Assembly (NCBI RefSeq): GCF_014489595.1
Contig: NZ_CP060790.1
Coordinates: 3,658,001 to 3,722,000 of the forward strand
Reading direction: 5' to 3'
Origin: Paenacidovorax monticola
Lineage (GTDB): Bacteria > Pseudomonadota > Gammaproteobacteria > Burkholderiales > Burkholderiaceae_C
DNA: 64,000 bases
Positions 8,496-18,099 of this stretch are shown in pieces; positions within the stretch are counted from its first letter, which is position 1, and the number at the start of each line of letters is the position of its first letter. The notes under the pieces are model-generated. The model was given only the letters and a program-made list of their open reading frames with translations. It searched no databases and was not told the origin of the DNA. The position numbers and the translations under genes were made by a program.

Positions 8496-9890
8496 ATGAG
8501 CGTCCCGCCTTCCCCCCTGTTCATCGCGCTGGCGGACACGTTGGAGCGGCAGATCCGCGACGGCGTGTACTGCGCCGGCGACAAGCTGCCCTCGTTGCGG
8601 GAGATCGTGGCGTCGCGCGGCTGCGGCAAGAACACGGTGGTTTCCGCCTTCGAGCGGCTGGTGGCCCGGGGGCTGGTGGAGCCCCGGCGCGGCGCCGGCT
8701 TCTTCGTCAAGGAGGCCGTGCACCACGCGCCTCAGGCCAGCGAGAGCGCAGACAGCACGTCGCGGCGCAGGGCCATGGATATCGTCTGGCTCATGCGCAT
8801 GCAGTTGCGCAATGAGCCGGGGCAACTGGCCGTGGGCGATGCGTTCCCTCCATCGGAATGGCTGGAGGGGGCACGGCTGGACCGCTCGCACCACAAGGTG
8901 GCGCGCGGCGGGTTGGGCGCGCTGTTCCGCTACGGCGACCGGCTGGGCTATGCCCCGCTGCGCCACCGCCTCGTGCGGCGCCTGGCGGACGTGGGCATCG
9001 ACGCCCATCCCCAGCAGATCGTGCTGACCCACGGCGCCAACGAGGCCATGGACCTGATCGTGCGCTACTTCGTGCCGCCGGGCGGCGTGGTGCTGATCGA
9101 CGATCCCGGCTACTACCCCCTGCTGGGCAAGCTGCATCTGGCCGGGGCCCGGGTCGTGGGCGTGCCCCGGCTGGCGGACGGGCCCGACCTGCAGGCGCTG
9201 GAACAGGTGCTCCAGGCCGAGCGCCCGCGCCTTTTTTTCACGCAGTCGCTGGCCCACAACCCCACGGGCTCGGACCTGTCGGCACCGAAGGCTCGGGCGG
9301 TGCTGCGCCTGGCAGAGCAGCACAACCTGCTGCTGGTCGAGAACGATGCGCTCAGCGACTTCCGCCCCGCCACGGCGCCGCGTCTGTCGGCGCTGGACGG
9401 GCTGGAGCGCACGCTCTACCTCGGCAGCTTTTCCAAATCGCTGTCGGCCGCGCTGCGCGTGGGCTTCGTCGCCTGCAGCGCGGACCTGGCGCAGGAGCTG
9501 GCCGACCTCAAGATCCTCACCGCCGTCAGCAGCTCCGAATACGCCGAGCGCGCCGTCGAAACGCTGCTGGCCGAGCGGCGCCACGCCAGGCACCTGGAAC
9601 AGTTGCGGGGCCGGCTGGCCGAGGCCACGCACAGCGCCTACGCGCTGCTCGACCGCATGGGGGCCGAGGTGTTCGTGCGCCCCGCGCACTCGCTGTTCAT
9701 CTGGGCACGCTGGCCCGGCTTCGACGACGCCCAGGCGCTGGCCCAGTCCATGCTGGACATGGACATCGTGATGGCGCCCGGCAACATCTTCAGCGTGGAC
9801 AGCACGCGCATCAGCCCCTGGTCGCGCTGCAACCCGCAGGCGGTGCAGGACCCGCGCTTCGCGCGTGCGCTGGAGCGGCTGCGGGGCTGA
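8496..9890 (+). CDS. MocR-type regulator (GntR domain plus aminotransferase fold)
   Basis: A 464-residue two-domain regulator. Residues about 5-72 are a GntR winged helix ([27 protein letters not shown] split by usual spacing). Residues about 110-460 are a fold-type I aminotransferase-like domain with the cofactor lysine at 314 ([12 protein letters not shown]), an Asp at 284 (VENDALSDF) and HNPTG. PLP binding is therefore likely. The ATG at 8496 gives an N-terminus directly on the winged helix. It is divergent from mvaA and convergent with the CoA-ligase operon, so it may control mevalonate-related genes; effector unknown. Confidence 0.92.
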   Translation: MSVPPSPLFIALADTLERQIRDGVYCAGDKLPSLREIVASRGCGKNTVVSAFERLVARGLVEPRRGAGFFVKEAVHHAPQASESADSTSRRRAMDIVWLMRMQLRNEPGQLAVGDAFPPSEWLEGARLDRSHHKVARGGLGALFRYGDRLGYAPLRHRLVRRLADVGIDAHPQQIVLTHGANEAMDLIVRYFVPPGGVVLIDDPGYYPLLGKLHLAGARVVGVPRLADGPDLQALEQVLQAERPRLFFTQSLAHNPTGSDLSAPKARAVLRLAEQHNLLLVENDALSDFRPATAPRLSALDGLERTLYLGSFSKSLSAALRVGFVACSADLAQELADLKILTAVSSSEYAERAVETLLAERRHARHLEQLRGRLAEATHSAYALLDRMGAEVFVRPAHSLFIWARWPGFDDAQALAQSMLDMDIVMAPGNIFSVDSTRISPWSRCNPQAVQDPRFARALERLRG

Positions 9891-9898
9891 CACGGTGT

Positions 9899-11545
9899 TC
9901 ACGCCTGCTGGCGCTGGCGTTTCTTCCAGGCCCGCAAGTCATGCATACCCGGCAGCGAGCGCGGGTCCACGCCGGGGCCGAAGATGCTGTGCTTCTGGAT
10001 CTTCTGCGTGCCCGTGGTGGGGATCCGGTCCGTGAACCAGACCCAGCCCGGCGCCTTGAAGTAGGCCAGCCCCGCCTCGCAGTGCGTGAACAGCGAGCGC
10101 AGCAGGGCTTCTCTGTCCTCCGCATGGTGCGCATGGGGCTTGAGCACGATGCAGGCCAGCACCTCTTCTTCGCGCACCTCGTCGGGCACGGCCATGACGG
10201 CGGCCAGCTCCACGTCGGGGTGCGTCAGCAGCCAGGCTTCGACCTCGGCGGCCGCGATGTTCTCGCCCGAGCGGCGGATGATGTTCTTGCGTCGCTCCAC
10301 GAAGTGCAGCATGCCCGTGGCGTCGCGCGTGACCACGTCGCCGGTGTGGAACCAGCCGCCGCGCCACGCGGCCTCGGTGGCGGCTTCGTCGTCGAGGTAG
10401 CCCGAAAAGAAGTCCTTGCGCGGCGTCTCGGCCGAGTGGCGGATCAGCATCTCGCCGGGCGTGCCGTCCGGCACGTTTTCGCCTGCATCGTCCGCCACGC
10501 GCACCTCGATGCCCGGCGTGGCGCGGCCGAAGGCGCGCGTACCCACCTGGCGTGGCGGCATGCTGTCCACGAGGATGCGCACGTTCTCCGTCATGCCCCA
10601 GAGTTCGAGCAGCGGAAAGCCGAAGCGCTCCTCGAACGCCGCGTGCAGCTGCGGCTCCACGCCCGCGCCCATGCCGAAGCGCACGCAGTGGTCGCGGTCG
10701 CCGGGCGAGGGCGGCTGCACGCAGAGCATCTGCACGATCACGCCCAGGTAGTGGACGATGGTCGCCCGCGTATCGCGCACCTCCTGCCACCAGCGCGTTG
10801 GCTGGAAGCGGTCGGTCTGGATCTGGCAGCTTCCCGTGAGCAACGCCGCATAGAACGACAGGATGGACGCGTTCACGTGGAACAGCGGCAGCGGGTTGTA
10901 GATGCGCTCGCCCTCGGGCCGGAAATGGACCAAGCCGCCGCGCGTGGCGTAGTAGGCTCCGGCCGCCAGCTCGTAGCGGTGCGAGAGCACGCAGCCCTTG
11001 GGCCGGCCCGTGGTGCCCGAGGTGTAGAGGATGCTGGCGGGCGTGCCGGCCTCGGGCGTCCAGCTTGTCGCCGGGGTGAGCGCCGCGGGCAGGGCGGCGT
11101 CGAACTGCTCGAAGGTGACGGCGGGCGGCTGCCACGCGGCCTCGCGCGCGCCGGCCTGCCAGCCGATCCAGCGCGATGGCAGCACCACGGCCAGATCCAC
11201 GTGCGCGTGGTCGATCAGGTAGGCCAGCTCGCGCGGGCGGTAGTCGGGGTTGACGGGCACGCAGCAGATGCCCAGCGCATTCATCGCCAGCTTGTGCAGC
11301 ATGTGCTCCAGCCGGTTCTCCAGCAGCAGGGCGATGCGGTGCCCCTGGCCGTAGCCCGCCGCGCGGTAGCGGTCCATGAGCCCTTGCACCGCCTGCGCGG
11401 CCTGCGCGTAGGTGATGGTGCGGCCCTCGGGGTCGTAGGCGCGCGCGGCGTTGGGCGGGGCCACCAGCAGGGGCCGGCCGCCGAACGCGGCGGCGGCCTC
11501 GCGCAGCACGCCGCCGATGGTGGCGTTTTCGTGCGGAGTCAGCAT
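9899..11545 (-). CDS. AMP-dependent acyl-CoA ligase, CaiC-like
   Basis: A 548-residue ANL-superfamily ligase that forms an acyl-adenylate, then a CoA thioester. Motifs in order: LYTSGTTGRPKGC (phosphate loop), LELWGMTEN, GWFHTGDVV, ERRKNIIRRSGENI and a C-terminal TGTQKIQKH lysine. The overall pattern resembles carnitine/crotonobetaine-CoA ligases, but the acid used cannot be told. The start at 11545 overlaps the GMC oxidoreductase stop by 7 bases, so the two are coupled. A much longer open frame upstream is antisense overlap, not coding. Together the pair would oxidise an alcohol and activate the resulting acid. Confidence 0.9.
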   Translation of the reverse strand: MLTPHENATIGGVLREAAAAFGGRPLLVAPPNAARAYDPEGRTITYAQAAQAVQGLMDRYRAAGYGQGHRIALLLENRLEHMLHKLAMNALGICCVPVNPDYRPRELAYLIDHAHVDLAVVLPSRWIGWQAGAREAAWQPPAVTFEQFDAALPAALTPATSWTPEAGTPASILYTSGTTGRPKGCVLSHRYELAAGAYYATRGGLVHFRPEGERIYNPLPLFHVNASILSFYAALLTGSCQIQTDRFQPTRWWQEVRDTRATIVHYLGVIVQMLCVQPPSPGDRDHCVRFGMGAGVEPQLHAAFEERFGFPLLELWGMTENVRILVDSMPPRQVGTRAFGRATPGIEVRVADDAGENVPDGTPGEMLIRHSAETPRKDFFSGYLDDEAATEAAWRGGWFHTGDVVTRDATGMLHFVERRKNIIRRSGENIAAAEVEAWLLTHPDVELAAVMAVPDEVREEEVLACIVLKPHAHHAEDREALLRSLFTHCEAGLAYFKAPGWVWFTDRIPTTGTQKIQKHSIFGPGVDPRSLPGMHDLRAWKKRQRQQA

Positions 11546-13161
11546 GGGGTTCTTCCCAGAATGAGATCGGCCGCCTTCTCGCCGATCATCATCGACGCGG
11601 CGCAGATGTTGGCTGAGGGGATGGCCGGCATGACCGACGAATCGGCCACGCGCAGGCCCTGCAGGCCGTGCACGCGCAACTGCGCATCGACCACGGCGCC
11701 CTCGCCGGGCGACGGCCCCATGCGCGCCGTGCCGCACAGGTGGTACGACGAGACGCCGTAGCGGCGGATGTAAGCGAGGATGTCCTCGTCGCTTTGGGCA
11801 TCCGCGCCCGGCATGGCCTCGGCCTCGAAGAACGGGGCGAGCGCCGGGGTGCGCAGCAGACTGCGCGCCAGGCGCACGCCGGCGGTGAGCACGCGCACGT
11901 CGTCCTCGTGCGAGAGGTAGTTGGGGCGGATCAGCGGATCGGCCCAGGGGTCGTTGGACCGCAGTCGCACCTCGCCCTCGCTGCGCGGGCGGTGGGCCCA
12001 GACGCCGCAGGTCATGCCGGGGTAGGTGTCGAGCTGGCCGACATAGCCCTCGCGATAGCTGGCCGGGGTGAACACGCCCTGCAGATCGGGCCGCATGCCG
12101 TCGCCCAGCCCCGAATGCCAGAAGAAGTGCACGAGCGAGGGGCTGAGCGCCAGGATGTTGGGCTTGCCCGCGAGCCAGCGCGCCGCCTGGCCCCACAGGC
12201 GCGGCACGCGGGCCAGTTCGTTGATGGTGAGCGCGCTGCCGCGCCGCACGCGGCCCACGATGCGCACCGAGAAATGGTCTTTCAAATGCGCGCCCACGCC
12301 CGCGAGGGCGTGCGCCACGGGCAGGCCCAGCGCCTGCAGTTGCTCGGCCGGGCCGATGCCTGAGAGCTGCAGCAGCCGGGGCGTGTTGATGGCGCCCGCG
12401 CACACCACCACCTCGCGCCGTGCGCCGACCGCTTTGGCATTGCCCTGCGGGCCACCGTGCGCGTATGCCACGCCCGTGGCGCGTGTGCCATCCAGCACGA
12501 TGCGCGTGGCCTGGGCATGGGTGCGCACCGCGAGGTTGGAAGGGGGCGAGCGCAGGTAGCCGCGCGCCGTGCTCTGGCGCCAGCCCCGGTGGATGGTGCG
12601 CTGGAAGTAGCCCACGCCCGCCTGGCCGTCCTCGTTGTAGTCGGGGTTGCGCGGCAGGCCCTGCGCCTGCGCGCCCGCGATGAAGGCCTCGCAGATCGGG
12701 TGAGACCAGTCGATGGGCGTCACCGGCACATTACCCGCCCTGCCGCGCCGCGCGCTGCCCACGGGGCCGAGCCAGCGCTCGTTGCGCTGGAAGTAGGGCA
12801 GCACCTCGGCGAACGACCAGCCGGGGTTGCCCAATGTGGCCCAGCCGTCGTAGTCCTCGGCCTGGCCGCGGTTGTAGATCAGTCCATTGATCGCGCTCGA
12901 CCCGCCCAGCGTCTTGCCCTGCGGCAGCGGCACGCGGCGGTCCAGCGTGCGCGGATCGGGCTCGGAGCCGTAGGTCCACGTGTACGCCGGGTCGAACAGC
13001 ATCTTGATGAAGCCGGCCGGCAGGTGCAGGTAGGGATGGCGGTCGGGCGGTCCGGCTTCGAGCAGGCAGACGCTGACGGCCGGGTCTTCGGCCAGCCGCC
13101 GCGCCACGATGGCGCCGGCCGCGCCCGCGCCGACCACGACGTAGTCGAAGGTTTCCTGCAC
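11539..13161 (-). CDS. GMC family oxidoreductase (choline dehydrogenase-like)
   Basis: A 540-residue FAD-dependent alcohol dehydrogenase/oxidase. The N-terminal FAD site reads VVGAGAAGAIVARRLAED, and the GMC signature appears as LPQGKTLGGSSAINGLIYNR. The C-terminal SYHLCGTARMG carries the catalytic-type histidine, followed by the second signature ending in SANICAASMMIGEKAADLI. It begins with GTG at 13161, preceded by GGAG at normal spacing. It overlaps the downstream ligase and follows the liv genes, suggesting the transported compound is an alcohol or aldehyde. No signal peptide, so it acts in the cytoplasm. Confidence 0.92.
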   Translation of the reverse strand: MQETFDYVVVGAGAAGAIVARRLAEDPAVSVCLLEAGPPDRHPYLHLPAGFIKMLFDPAYTWTYGSEPDPRTLDRRVPLPQGKTLGGSSAINGLIYNRGQAEDYDGWATLGNPGWSFAEVLPYFQRNERWLGPVGSARRGRAGNVPVTPIDWSHPICEAFIAGAQAQGLPRNPDYNEDGQAGVGYFQRTIHRGWRQSTARGYLRSPPSNLAVRTHAQATRIVLDGTRATGVAYAHGGPQGNAKAVGARREVVVCAGAINTPRLLQLSGIGPAEQLQALGLPVAHALAGVGAHLKDHFSVRIVGRVRRGSALTINELARVPRLWGQAARWLAGKPNILALSPSLVHFFWHSGLGDGMRPDLQGVFTPASYREGYVGQLDTYPGMTCGVWAHRPRSEGEVRLRSNDPWADPLIRPNYLSHEDDVRVLTAGVRLARSLLRTPALAPFFEAEAMPGADAQSDEDILAYIRRYGVSSYHLCGTARMGPSPGEGAVVDAQLRVHGLQGLRVADSSVMPAIPSANICAASMMIGEKAADLILGRTPC

Positions 13162-13194
13162 GTCAGTTCTCCCCGATGCTGCGCATCATCCGCA

Positions 13195-13330
13195 GCCCAT
13201 GAAACTGGCGCGCCCCAGGCGAGGGCCGCCGCGCAAGGGCCGCCCCGCCGTGCGGGCGGCGTTCTCCCTCCCGCAGCGCGCAGCGGTGCGAGAGAGGGGG
13301 GAAGGCGCGAAGCGACTCAGGGGGATGTTG
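13195..13330. repeat. GC-rich intergenic repeat between livF and the GMC gene
   Basis: The 173-base gap within the operon holds several inverted segments: GGCGGC/GCCGCC blocks and a CTCCCGCAGCGC ... GGTGCGAGAGAGG region, then CGAAGCGACTCAGGGGG. On the minus strand this reads CCCCCTGAGTCGCTTCG. I recall this pattern as frequent between Comamonadaceae genes. It may end or attenuate transcription between the transporter and enzyme halves of the operon. Function not shown. Confidence 0.4.
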
Positions 13331-13334
13331 CACT

Positions 13335-14057
13335 TCAGTGCCCTCCGAGATACGCAGCGCGCACCTTGGGGTCGCGCCGCAGTTCGCGGCCCGCGCCCTG
13401 GAGCGTGATGCGGCCGGTCTCCAGCACGTAGCCTCGGTCGGCCACGGCCAGGGCCTGGTTGGCCATCTGCTCCACCAGCAGGATGGTGACGCCCAGCGTG
13501 CGCAGGCTGCGGATGGTGTCGAAGATCTCCTGAACGATCAGTGGAGCGAGGCCCAGCGAGGGCTCGTCGAGCAGGAGCAGCTGGGGGCGCGCCATGAGGG
13601 CGCGGGCGATGGCCAGCATCTGCTGCTCGCCGCCGGACATGGTGCCTGCCATCTGCTGCTGGCGCTCGCCCAGGCGCGGGAAGCGCTCGAACTGGGCCTG
13701 GATGTCGGCCTCGATCTCCGCCGCGCTGGCTTTGCGGTGGTAGGCGCCCAGCACCAGGTTGTCGCGCACGGTCTGGTCGGCGAACACCTGGCGCCCTTCG
13801 GGCGACTGCGCGATGCCCAGCGCCACGCGCCGGTGCCCAGGGATGGCCGCGAGGTCCTGCCCCTGGAACAGCACGCGCCCGGCCTTCGCGGGCTCCAGGC
13901 CCGAGATGCAGCGCATCAGCGTGCTTTTGCCCGCGCCGTTGCCGCCGATGATGGTGACCACCTCGCCCGCCTGCACATGCAGCGAGACGCCCTTCAATGC
14001 CTGCACGGCGCCGTAGTGCACGTGCAGGTCGTCGATGCGCAGCAGTTCATCGGGCAT
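13335..14057 (-). CDS. livF: Branched-chain amino acid-type ABC transporter ATPase LivF
   Basis: A 240-residue ABC ATPase with Walker A GGNGAGKST, signature MSGGEQQML, Walker B LLLLDEPSLGLAP and the late LVEQMANQALAVADR switch segment typical of LivF. The ATG at 14057 overlaps the end of livMG by 11 bases; a GTG at 14063 is an alternative. It works with livH, livMG and livK as a HAAT-family importer. The substrate need not be an amino acid, since such systems in this family also carry aromatic acids, ureas and other carboxylates. Confidence 0.93.
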   Translation of the reverse strand: MPDELLRIDDLHVHYGAVQALKGVSLHVQAGEVVTIIGGNGAGKSTLMRCISGLEPAKAGRVLFQGQDLAAIPGHRRVALGIAQSPEGRQVFADQTVRDNLVLGAYHRKASAAEIEADIQAQFERFPRLGERQQQMAGTMSGGEQQMLAIARALMARPQLLLLDEPSLGLAPLIVQEIFDTIRSLRTLGVTILLVEQMANQALAVADRGYVLETGRITLQGAGRELRRDPKVRAAYLGGH

Positions 14058-15858
14058 GGGCACCGCCTTCCTCTTCCTCTTCCTCGTCTTCCTTGCCCGC
14101 CTGAGGACCCAGGTAGGCTGCGATCACGCGCGGATCGCTCTGCACGTGCGCTGGCGTGCCCTCGGCGATCTTCTGGCCGTAGTCGAGCACGATCACGTGG
14201 TCGGACACGGCCATGACCAGGTCCATGTGGTGCTCGATGAGCAGCACGGTGATCCCCAGGTCGCGGATGCGCAGGATCACCTGCGCCAGCTCCTGCGTCT
14301 CCTGCGGGTTCAGGCCGGCGGCGGGCTCATCGAGCAGCAGCAGGCGCGGGTGCGTGGCCAGCGCGCGCGCCAGCTCCAGGCGGCGCTGCACGCCATAGGG
14401 CAGGCTGCCCGCGACCTCCTGCGCCTTGTCCTTGAGGCCCAGGGCGTCGAGGATCTGCAGCGCCTCGTCGCGGGCGGCGCGCTCGGCGCCGCCGCCGCGC
14501 CCCAGCAGGCTGCCGAGGAAGCCCGTGGGGATGTGCGCGTGCAGGCCGAGCTTGACGTTGTCCAGCACCGACATGCCGGCGAACAGCTTGAGGTTCTGGA
14601 AGGTGCGCCCCAGGCCCGCGCGGGCGATGCGGTAGGGCGGCAGGCCCGCCACGTCGCGCCCGTTGAAGCGGATGCTGCCGCGGTCCGGCGGCACGATGCC
14701 CGAGAGGATGTTGAGCAGCGTGGTCTTGCCTGCGCCGTTGGGGCCGATCAGCGAGTGCACATGGCCCGCGCGGATGCGGATGTCCACCCCGTTCGTGGGC
14801 ACCACGCCGCCGTAGGCCTTGTACAGGCCCTGGGCTTCGAGCAGCATCTCTTCGGCAGTGGCCTCACCACGCGGGCGCCAGGGCGCGAGTTGCTGAGGCA
14901 GCGGCTCGGCGGGCAGCAGGCCGGGCGCCCATTGGCGCGCCATCTTCTTCACGAACCCGGCCAGCCCGTCGGGCATGGCGTAGAGCGCGAACAGCAGCAG
15001 CGCGCCGTAGGTGAAGTGCTGCACGCCCGGCCAGCGCGAGAGGAAGGCATCGAGCAGGGTGAGCACCACCGCGCCCAGTAGCGGCCCGTACACCGAATGC
15101 CCGCCGAACAGCACCATCAGCAGGATGAAGACCGACAGGTTGAAGGTGATGAAGTCGGAGTTGATGTACTGGTTCTGCTGCGCGATCAGCGCGCCCGCGA
15201 GGCCGCAGGTGACCGCGCTGATCACGAAGGCCAGCACCTTGAAGCGGTAGACGCTGATGCCCACGCTCTCGGCCGCCACCTCGGCGGTGTTCACCGCCAT
15301 GAACGCACGGCCGAAGCGCCCGCGCAGCAGCAGGCGCAGCATCACGTGCAGGGCCACGCCCAGCAGCAGCACGAACCACACCCAGTGCCTGGAACTGAAC
15401 ATGGTGCCGCCGATCGACAGCGGCAGCACGCCGTAGATGCCCTGCTGGCCCGCGAAAACGTCCTGCCATTCCGAGACGATCTTCTCCACCACGATGCCGA
15501 AGCCGATGGTCACCATGGCCAGTGCCGGGCCCTTGACGCGCAGTGCCGGCAGCGCGATGACGATGCCGAACAGCCCGGCCATCACGCCCGCAGCCACGAA
15601 GGCCGGCCACGGGTTCCAGCCCCAGCGTGCGGTGAGCAGGGCCACGGTGTAGGCGCCCACGGCGAACAGGCCCGCGTGGCCCAGCGACTTCTGCCCGGTG
15701 TAGCCCACCAGCACGTTCATGCCGGCGGCGGCGATGTAGTTGACGCCGATGAGGAACAGCACGCGCAGGTGGAAATCGTTGTCGGTCACCAGCGGCACCG
15801 CGGCCGCCAGCGCCGCCACCACGGCGAGCCACAGATAGTGTCTTTGCTCGCCCGTCAT
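14047..15858 (-). CDS. LivM-LivG fusion: ABC permease joined to ATPase
   Basis: A 603-residue fusion. Residues about 1-315 are the LivM permease with 8-10 membrane helices and GYTGQKSLGHAGLFAVGAY. Residues about 345-590 are the LivG ATPase with GPNGAGKTT, a LPYGVQRRLELARAL signature region and LLLLDEPAAGLNP. A run of glutamates lies near the C-terminus (KEDEEEEEEGG). Starting at 15858 gives an ATGA overlap with livH. The permease-ATPase fusion is common in Burkholderiales and guarantees 1:1 stoichiometry. The intervening linker is about 30 residues. Confidence 0.92.
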   Translation of the reverse strand: MTGEQRHYLWLAVVAALAAAVPLVTDNDFHLRVLFLIGVNYIAAAGMNVLVGYTGQKSLGHAGLFAVGAYTVALLTARWGWNPWPAFVAAGVMAGLFGIVIALPALRVKGPALAMVTIGFGIVVEKIVSEWQDVFAGQQGIYGVLPLSIGGTMFSSRHWVWFVLLLGVALHVMLRLLLRGRFGRAFMAVNTAEVAAESVGISVYRFKVLAFVISAVTCGLAGALIAQQNQYINSDFITFNLSVFILLMVLFGGHSVYGPLLGAVVLTLLDAFLSRWPGVQHFTYGALLLFALYAMPDGLAGFVKKMARQWAPGLLPAEPLPQQLAPWRPRGEATAEEMLLEAQGLYKAYGGVVPTNGVDIRIRAGHVHSLIGPNGAGKTTLLNILSGIVPPDRGSIRFNGRDVAGLPPYRIARAGLGRTFQNLKLFAGMSVLDNVKLGLHAHIPTGFLGSLLGRGGGAERAARDEALQILDALGLKDKAQEVAGSLPYGVQRRLELARALATHPRLLLLDEPAAGLNPQETQELAQVILRIRDLGITVLLIEHHMDLVMAVSDHVIVLDYGQKIAEGTPAHVQSDPRVIAAYLGPQAGKEDEEEEEEGGAHAR

Positions 15859-16775
15859 ACCTTCTCCACGATGCGCTGGCCCAGCAGCCCCTGCGGGCGC
15901 ACCACGAGCACGACGATGATGAGCACAAAGATGCTGATCTCGCGCAGCTCGGCATGCCACAGGCCCACCAGCGCTTCGATTACGCCCAGGACGAAGCCGC
16001 CCAGCATGCAGCCGCGCGGGCTGGTGAGCCCGCCCAGGATGGCCGACGAGAACGCCTTGAGCGCCAGCGTCATGCCCATGAACACCGACGCGGTGGTGAT
16101 GGGCGCGATCAGCAGCCCGGCCAGGCCCGCGAGGCTGGAGCTGATGACGAAGGCCAGCACCACGATGGCGCCCACGTTGATGCCCATCAGCGTGGCGGCG
16201 CTGCCGCTCTGCGCCACGGCGCGCACGGCCTTGCCGATCTTCGTGCGGCGCATCACCCAGTCCAGCGTGAGCAGCACGGCCACGCTGGCCACCAGCACCA
16301 GCACCTCCTGCGGCAGCACGCCCGCGCCGCCGATGCGGATCACGTCGCTGCCCAGCGGCGACGGCATGACCAGCGGCGACGGCCCCCAGATCGCGAGCGC
16401 CGTGTTCTGGATGATGATGCCGAAGCCGATGGTGCTCATCACCCAGGCCATGCCGCCCTGGCCCACGAAGGGCCGCACCGCCGTGTAGTAGAGCAGCACG
16501 CCCAGCAGCGCCAGCACCGCCATCGAGCCGGCGAGGCTCAGCAGGTAGCGCACCAGCGTCACCTCGGCGGGCTGCAGTGCGTCGGTCATCTGCTTGCCCG
16601 CCAGCAGCAGGAGTACCGAGACCGCGACAAAGGCCCCGGCCACCAGGAACTCGCCCTGGCCGAAGTTCAGCGTCTTGGTGGTGTTGAACGTGATGTTGAA
16701 GCCCACGGCCACGAGCGCGTAGATGCTGCCCAGGGCCAGGCCGCTGAAGATCGCCTGGAGTATCGATTCGGCCAT
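15855..16775 (-). CDS. livH: Branched-chain amino acid-type ABC transporter permease LivH
   Basis: A 306-residue integral membrane permease with about eight helices. It shows the LivH pattern near the N-terminus (ALVAVGFNITFNTTKTLNFGQGEF) and the coupling-helix region near FSSAILGGLTSPRGCMLGG. It dimerises with the LivM half of the fusion downstream to form the inner-membrane channel. The stop overlaps livMG by four bases. Between it and livK lies a long hairpin made of two inverted repeat copies. Confidence 0.93.
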   Translation of the reverse strand: MAESILQAIFSGLALGSIYALVAVGFNITFNTTKTLNFGQGEFLVAGAFVAVSVLLLLAGKQMTDALQPAEVTLVRYLLSLAGSMAVLALLGVLLYYTAVRPFVGQGGMAWVMSTIGFGIIIQNTALAIWGPSPLVMPSPLGSDVIRIGGAGVLPQEVLVLVASVAVLLTLDWVMRRTKIGKAVRAVAQSGSAATLMGINVGAIVVLAFVISSSLAGLAGLLIAPITTASVFMGMTLALKAFSSAILGGLTSPRGCMLGGFVLGVIEALVGLWHAELREISIFVLIIVVLVVRPQGLLGQRIVEKV

Positions 16776-16796
16776 GCGCTGCCTTCCGCTGACGCT

Positions 16797-16902
16797 GGAT
16801 ATGCTGAAAAAGGAGCTGCTCGCGCTTGCTGCAAGCCGGTTTCAGATGTTTTTCATGCTGAAACCCTTGCAGGAAAAGCGCAGGCAGCTCCTGCTTTTCA
16901 AA
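16797..16902. repeat. Inverted pair of GGAGCTGC-type border repeats (livK-livH gap)
   Basis: Two roughly 45-base copies of one element face each other. The left copy reads CTGAAAAAGGAGCTGC ... GCGCTTGCTGCAAG ... GGTTTCAG. The complement of the right copy reads TTGAAAAGCAGGAGCTGC ... GCGCTTTTCCTGCAAG ... GGTTTCAG. Paired, they give an imperfect hairpin of about 100 bases just after the livK stop. A hairpin here fits the usual arrangement in which the binding protein is expressed more than the permease genes. Confidence 0.6.
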
Positions 16903-18099
16903 TCACTGCTTGAGATCGGCGGGCGTGATGGACTTGTAGACGTCGTCCTGGAAGCGCTGCACCTCGGTGCCGTTCTTCCAGCGCGCCAGGTAGAAGTCGC
17001 CCACGTGCAGGCCCTCGTGCAGGGTCTTGCTGAAGGGCTTGTCGTAGGTCTTGATGACGCCCTGCACACCGCTGACGTTCTCCAGCGCTGCCGCGACCTT
17101 CTCGCCATCGGTGCTGTTGGCCTGCTTCATCGCGGCGGCCAGCAGCATCACCGAGTCGTAGGCCTGCGCGGCGCAGGGGAAGCAGGTCAGCGCCGCGAAG
17201 TTCTTGCGCACGCGCTCGCCCAGGGCGCGGGTCTTGTCGGAGGTGTCCTCGGTGGTGGATGCGGCCATGATCAGGTGCTCGGACAGCTTGGGGCCGGTCA
17301 TCTTCGGGAACAGCGAGCTCAGATTGCCCCAGGTGCCCAGCGTGGTGGGCATGTAGCTGATCTTTTCCATGCTGCGCACCACCTGCGCGGCGCCATCGGC
17401 GATGCCATAGATGATCACGGTGTCGGCCCCCGCGGCCTTGATCTTGCTGAGCTGCGAGGTCATGTCCGTGTCCTTGGGGCCGTACTTTTCGACGGCCACG
17501 GGCTTGACGCCGTGCAGTGCCAGCACCTCGGTCGCGTCCTTGATGCCGCCCTGGCCGTAGCCGGTGGAGTCGGCCAGCACGGCGATCTTCTTGCCCTTGG
17601 ACGCCTTGACCGCATACGCTGCCAGCAGCGACACCTGCTCGCGGTCCACCATCGAGATGCGGAACAGGTAGTTCTGGGGCTCCTTGGCGTAGCGCGTGGT
17701 GATTTCGGTGGCCGTGCCGATGGGCACCACGACGGGGATCTTCTTCTGCTGCGGGATGTGCAGCCAGGCCAGCGCGTTGCCCGAGTTGGCGGGGCCGACC
17801 AGGGCCTGCACCTTCTCACTGTCAAGCAGGTCCTGCACCGTCTGGATGGCCTTCGGGGGCGTGCCCTGGTCGTCGCGGATCACGCCGACCACCTTGCGGC
17901 CGAGGATGCCGCCAGCCTTGTTGACGTCCTCGATGGCGGCCTCGAAGCCCCAGCGCCCCGCGATGCCCAGCTCGGCCACGCCGCTGCCGGACTGGTCGGC
18001 GGTGTAGCCGATCTTGATGTCCTGCGCGTGGGCGGCGATGGCGCATGCCACGGTGAGTGCCGCGGCCGTGGCCTGGGCGATCTGGCGAATTCCTGTCAT
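16903..18099 (-). CDS. livK: ABC transporter substrate-binding protein, LivK-type
   Basis: A 398-residue periplasmic binding protein of the type 1 (Leu/Ile/Val) fold. The start at 18099 has an AGGAGA ribosome site and yields a signal peptide cleaved near AIAAHA-Q. The mature start DIKIGYTADQSGSG and the AGGILGRKVVGVIRDDQGTPPKAIQ segment are typical. It delivers the ligand to LivHMGF. Ligand unknown: the GMC dehydrogenase and CoA ligase in the same operon argue for an organic acid or alcohol rather than leucine. Confidence 0.9.
   Translation of the reverse strand: MTGIRQIAQATAAALTVACAIAAHAQDIKIGYTADQSGSGVAELGIAGRWGFEAAIEDVNKAGGILGRKVVGVIRDDQGTPPKAIQTVQDLLDSEKVQALVGPANSGNALAWLHIPQQKKIPVVVPIGTATEITTRYAKEPQNYLFRISMVDREQVSLLAAYAVKASKGKKIAVLADSTGYGQGGIKDATEVLALHGVKPVAVEKYGPKDTDMTSQLSKIKAAGADTVIIYGIADGAAQVVRSMEKISYMPTTLGTWGNLSSLFPKMTGPKLSEHLIMAASTTEDTSDKTRALGERVRKNFAALTCFPCAAQAYDSVMLLAAAMKQANSTDGEKVAAALENVSGVQGVIKTYDKPFSKTLHEGLHVGDFYLARWKNGTEVQRFQDDVYKSITPADLKQ

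Noticed and set aside
8858-11761. Open frame of about 970 codons spanning mocR and the CoA ligase on the plus strand
   Set aside because: Overlaps two clearly identified genes in other frames; composition is Arg/Ala/Gly-rich without motifs.
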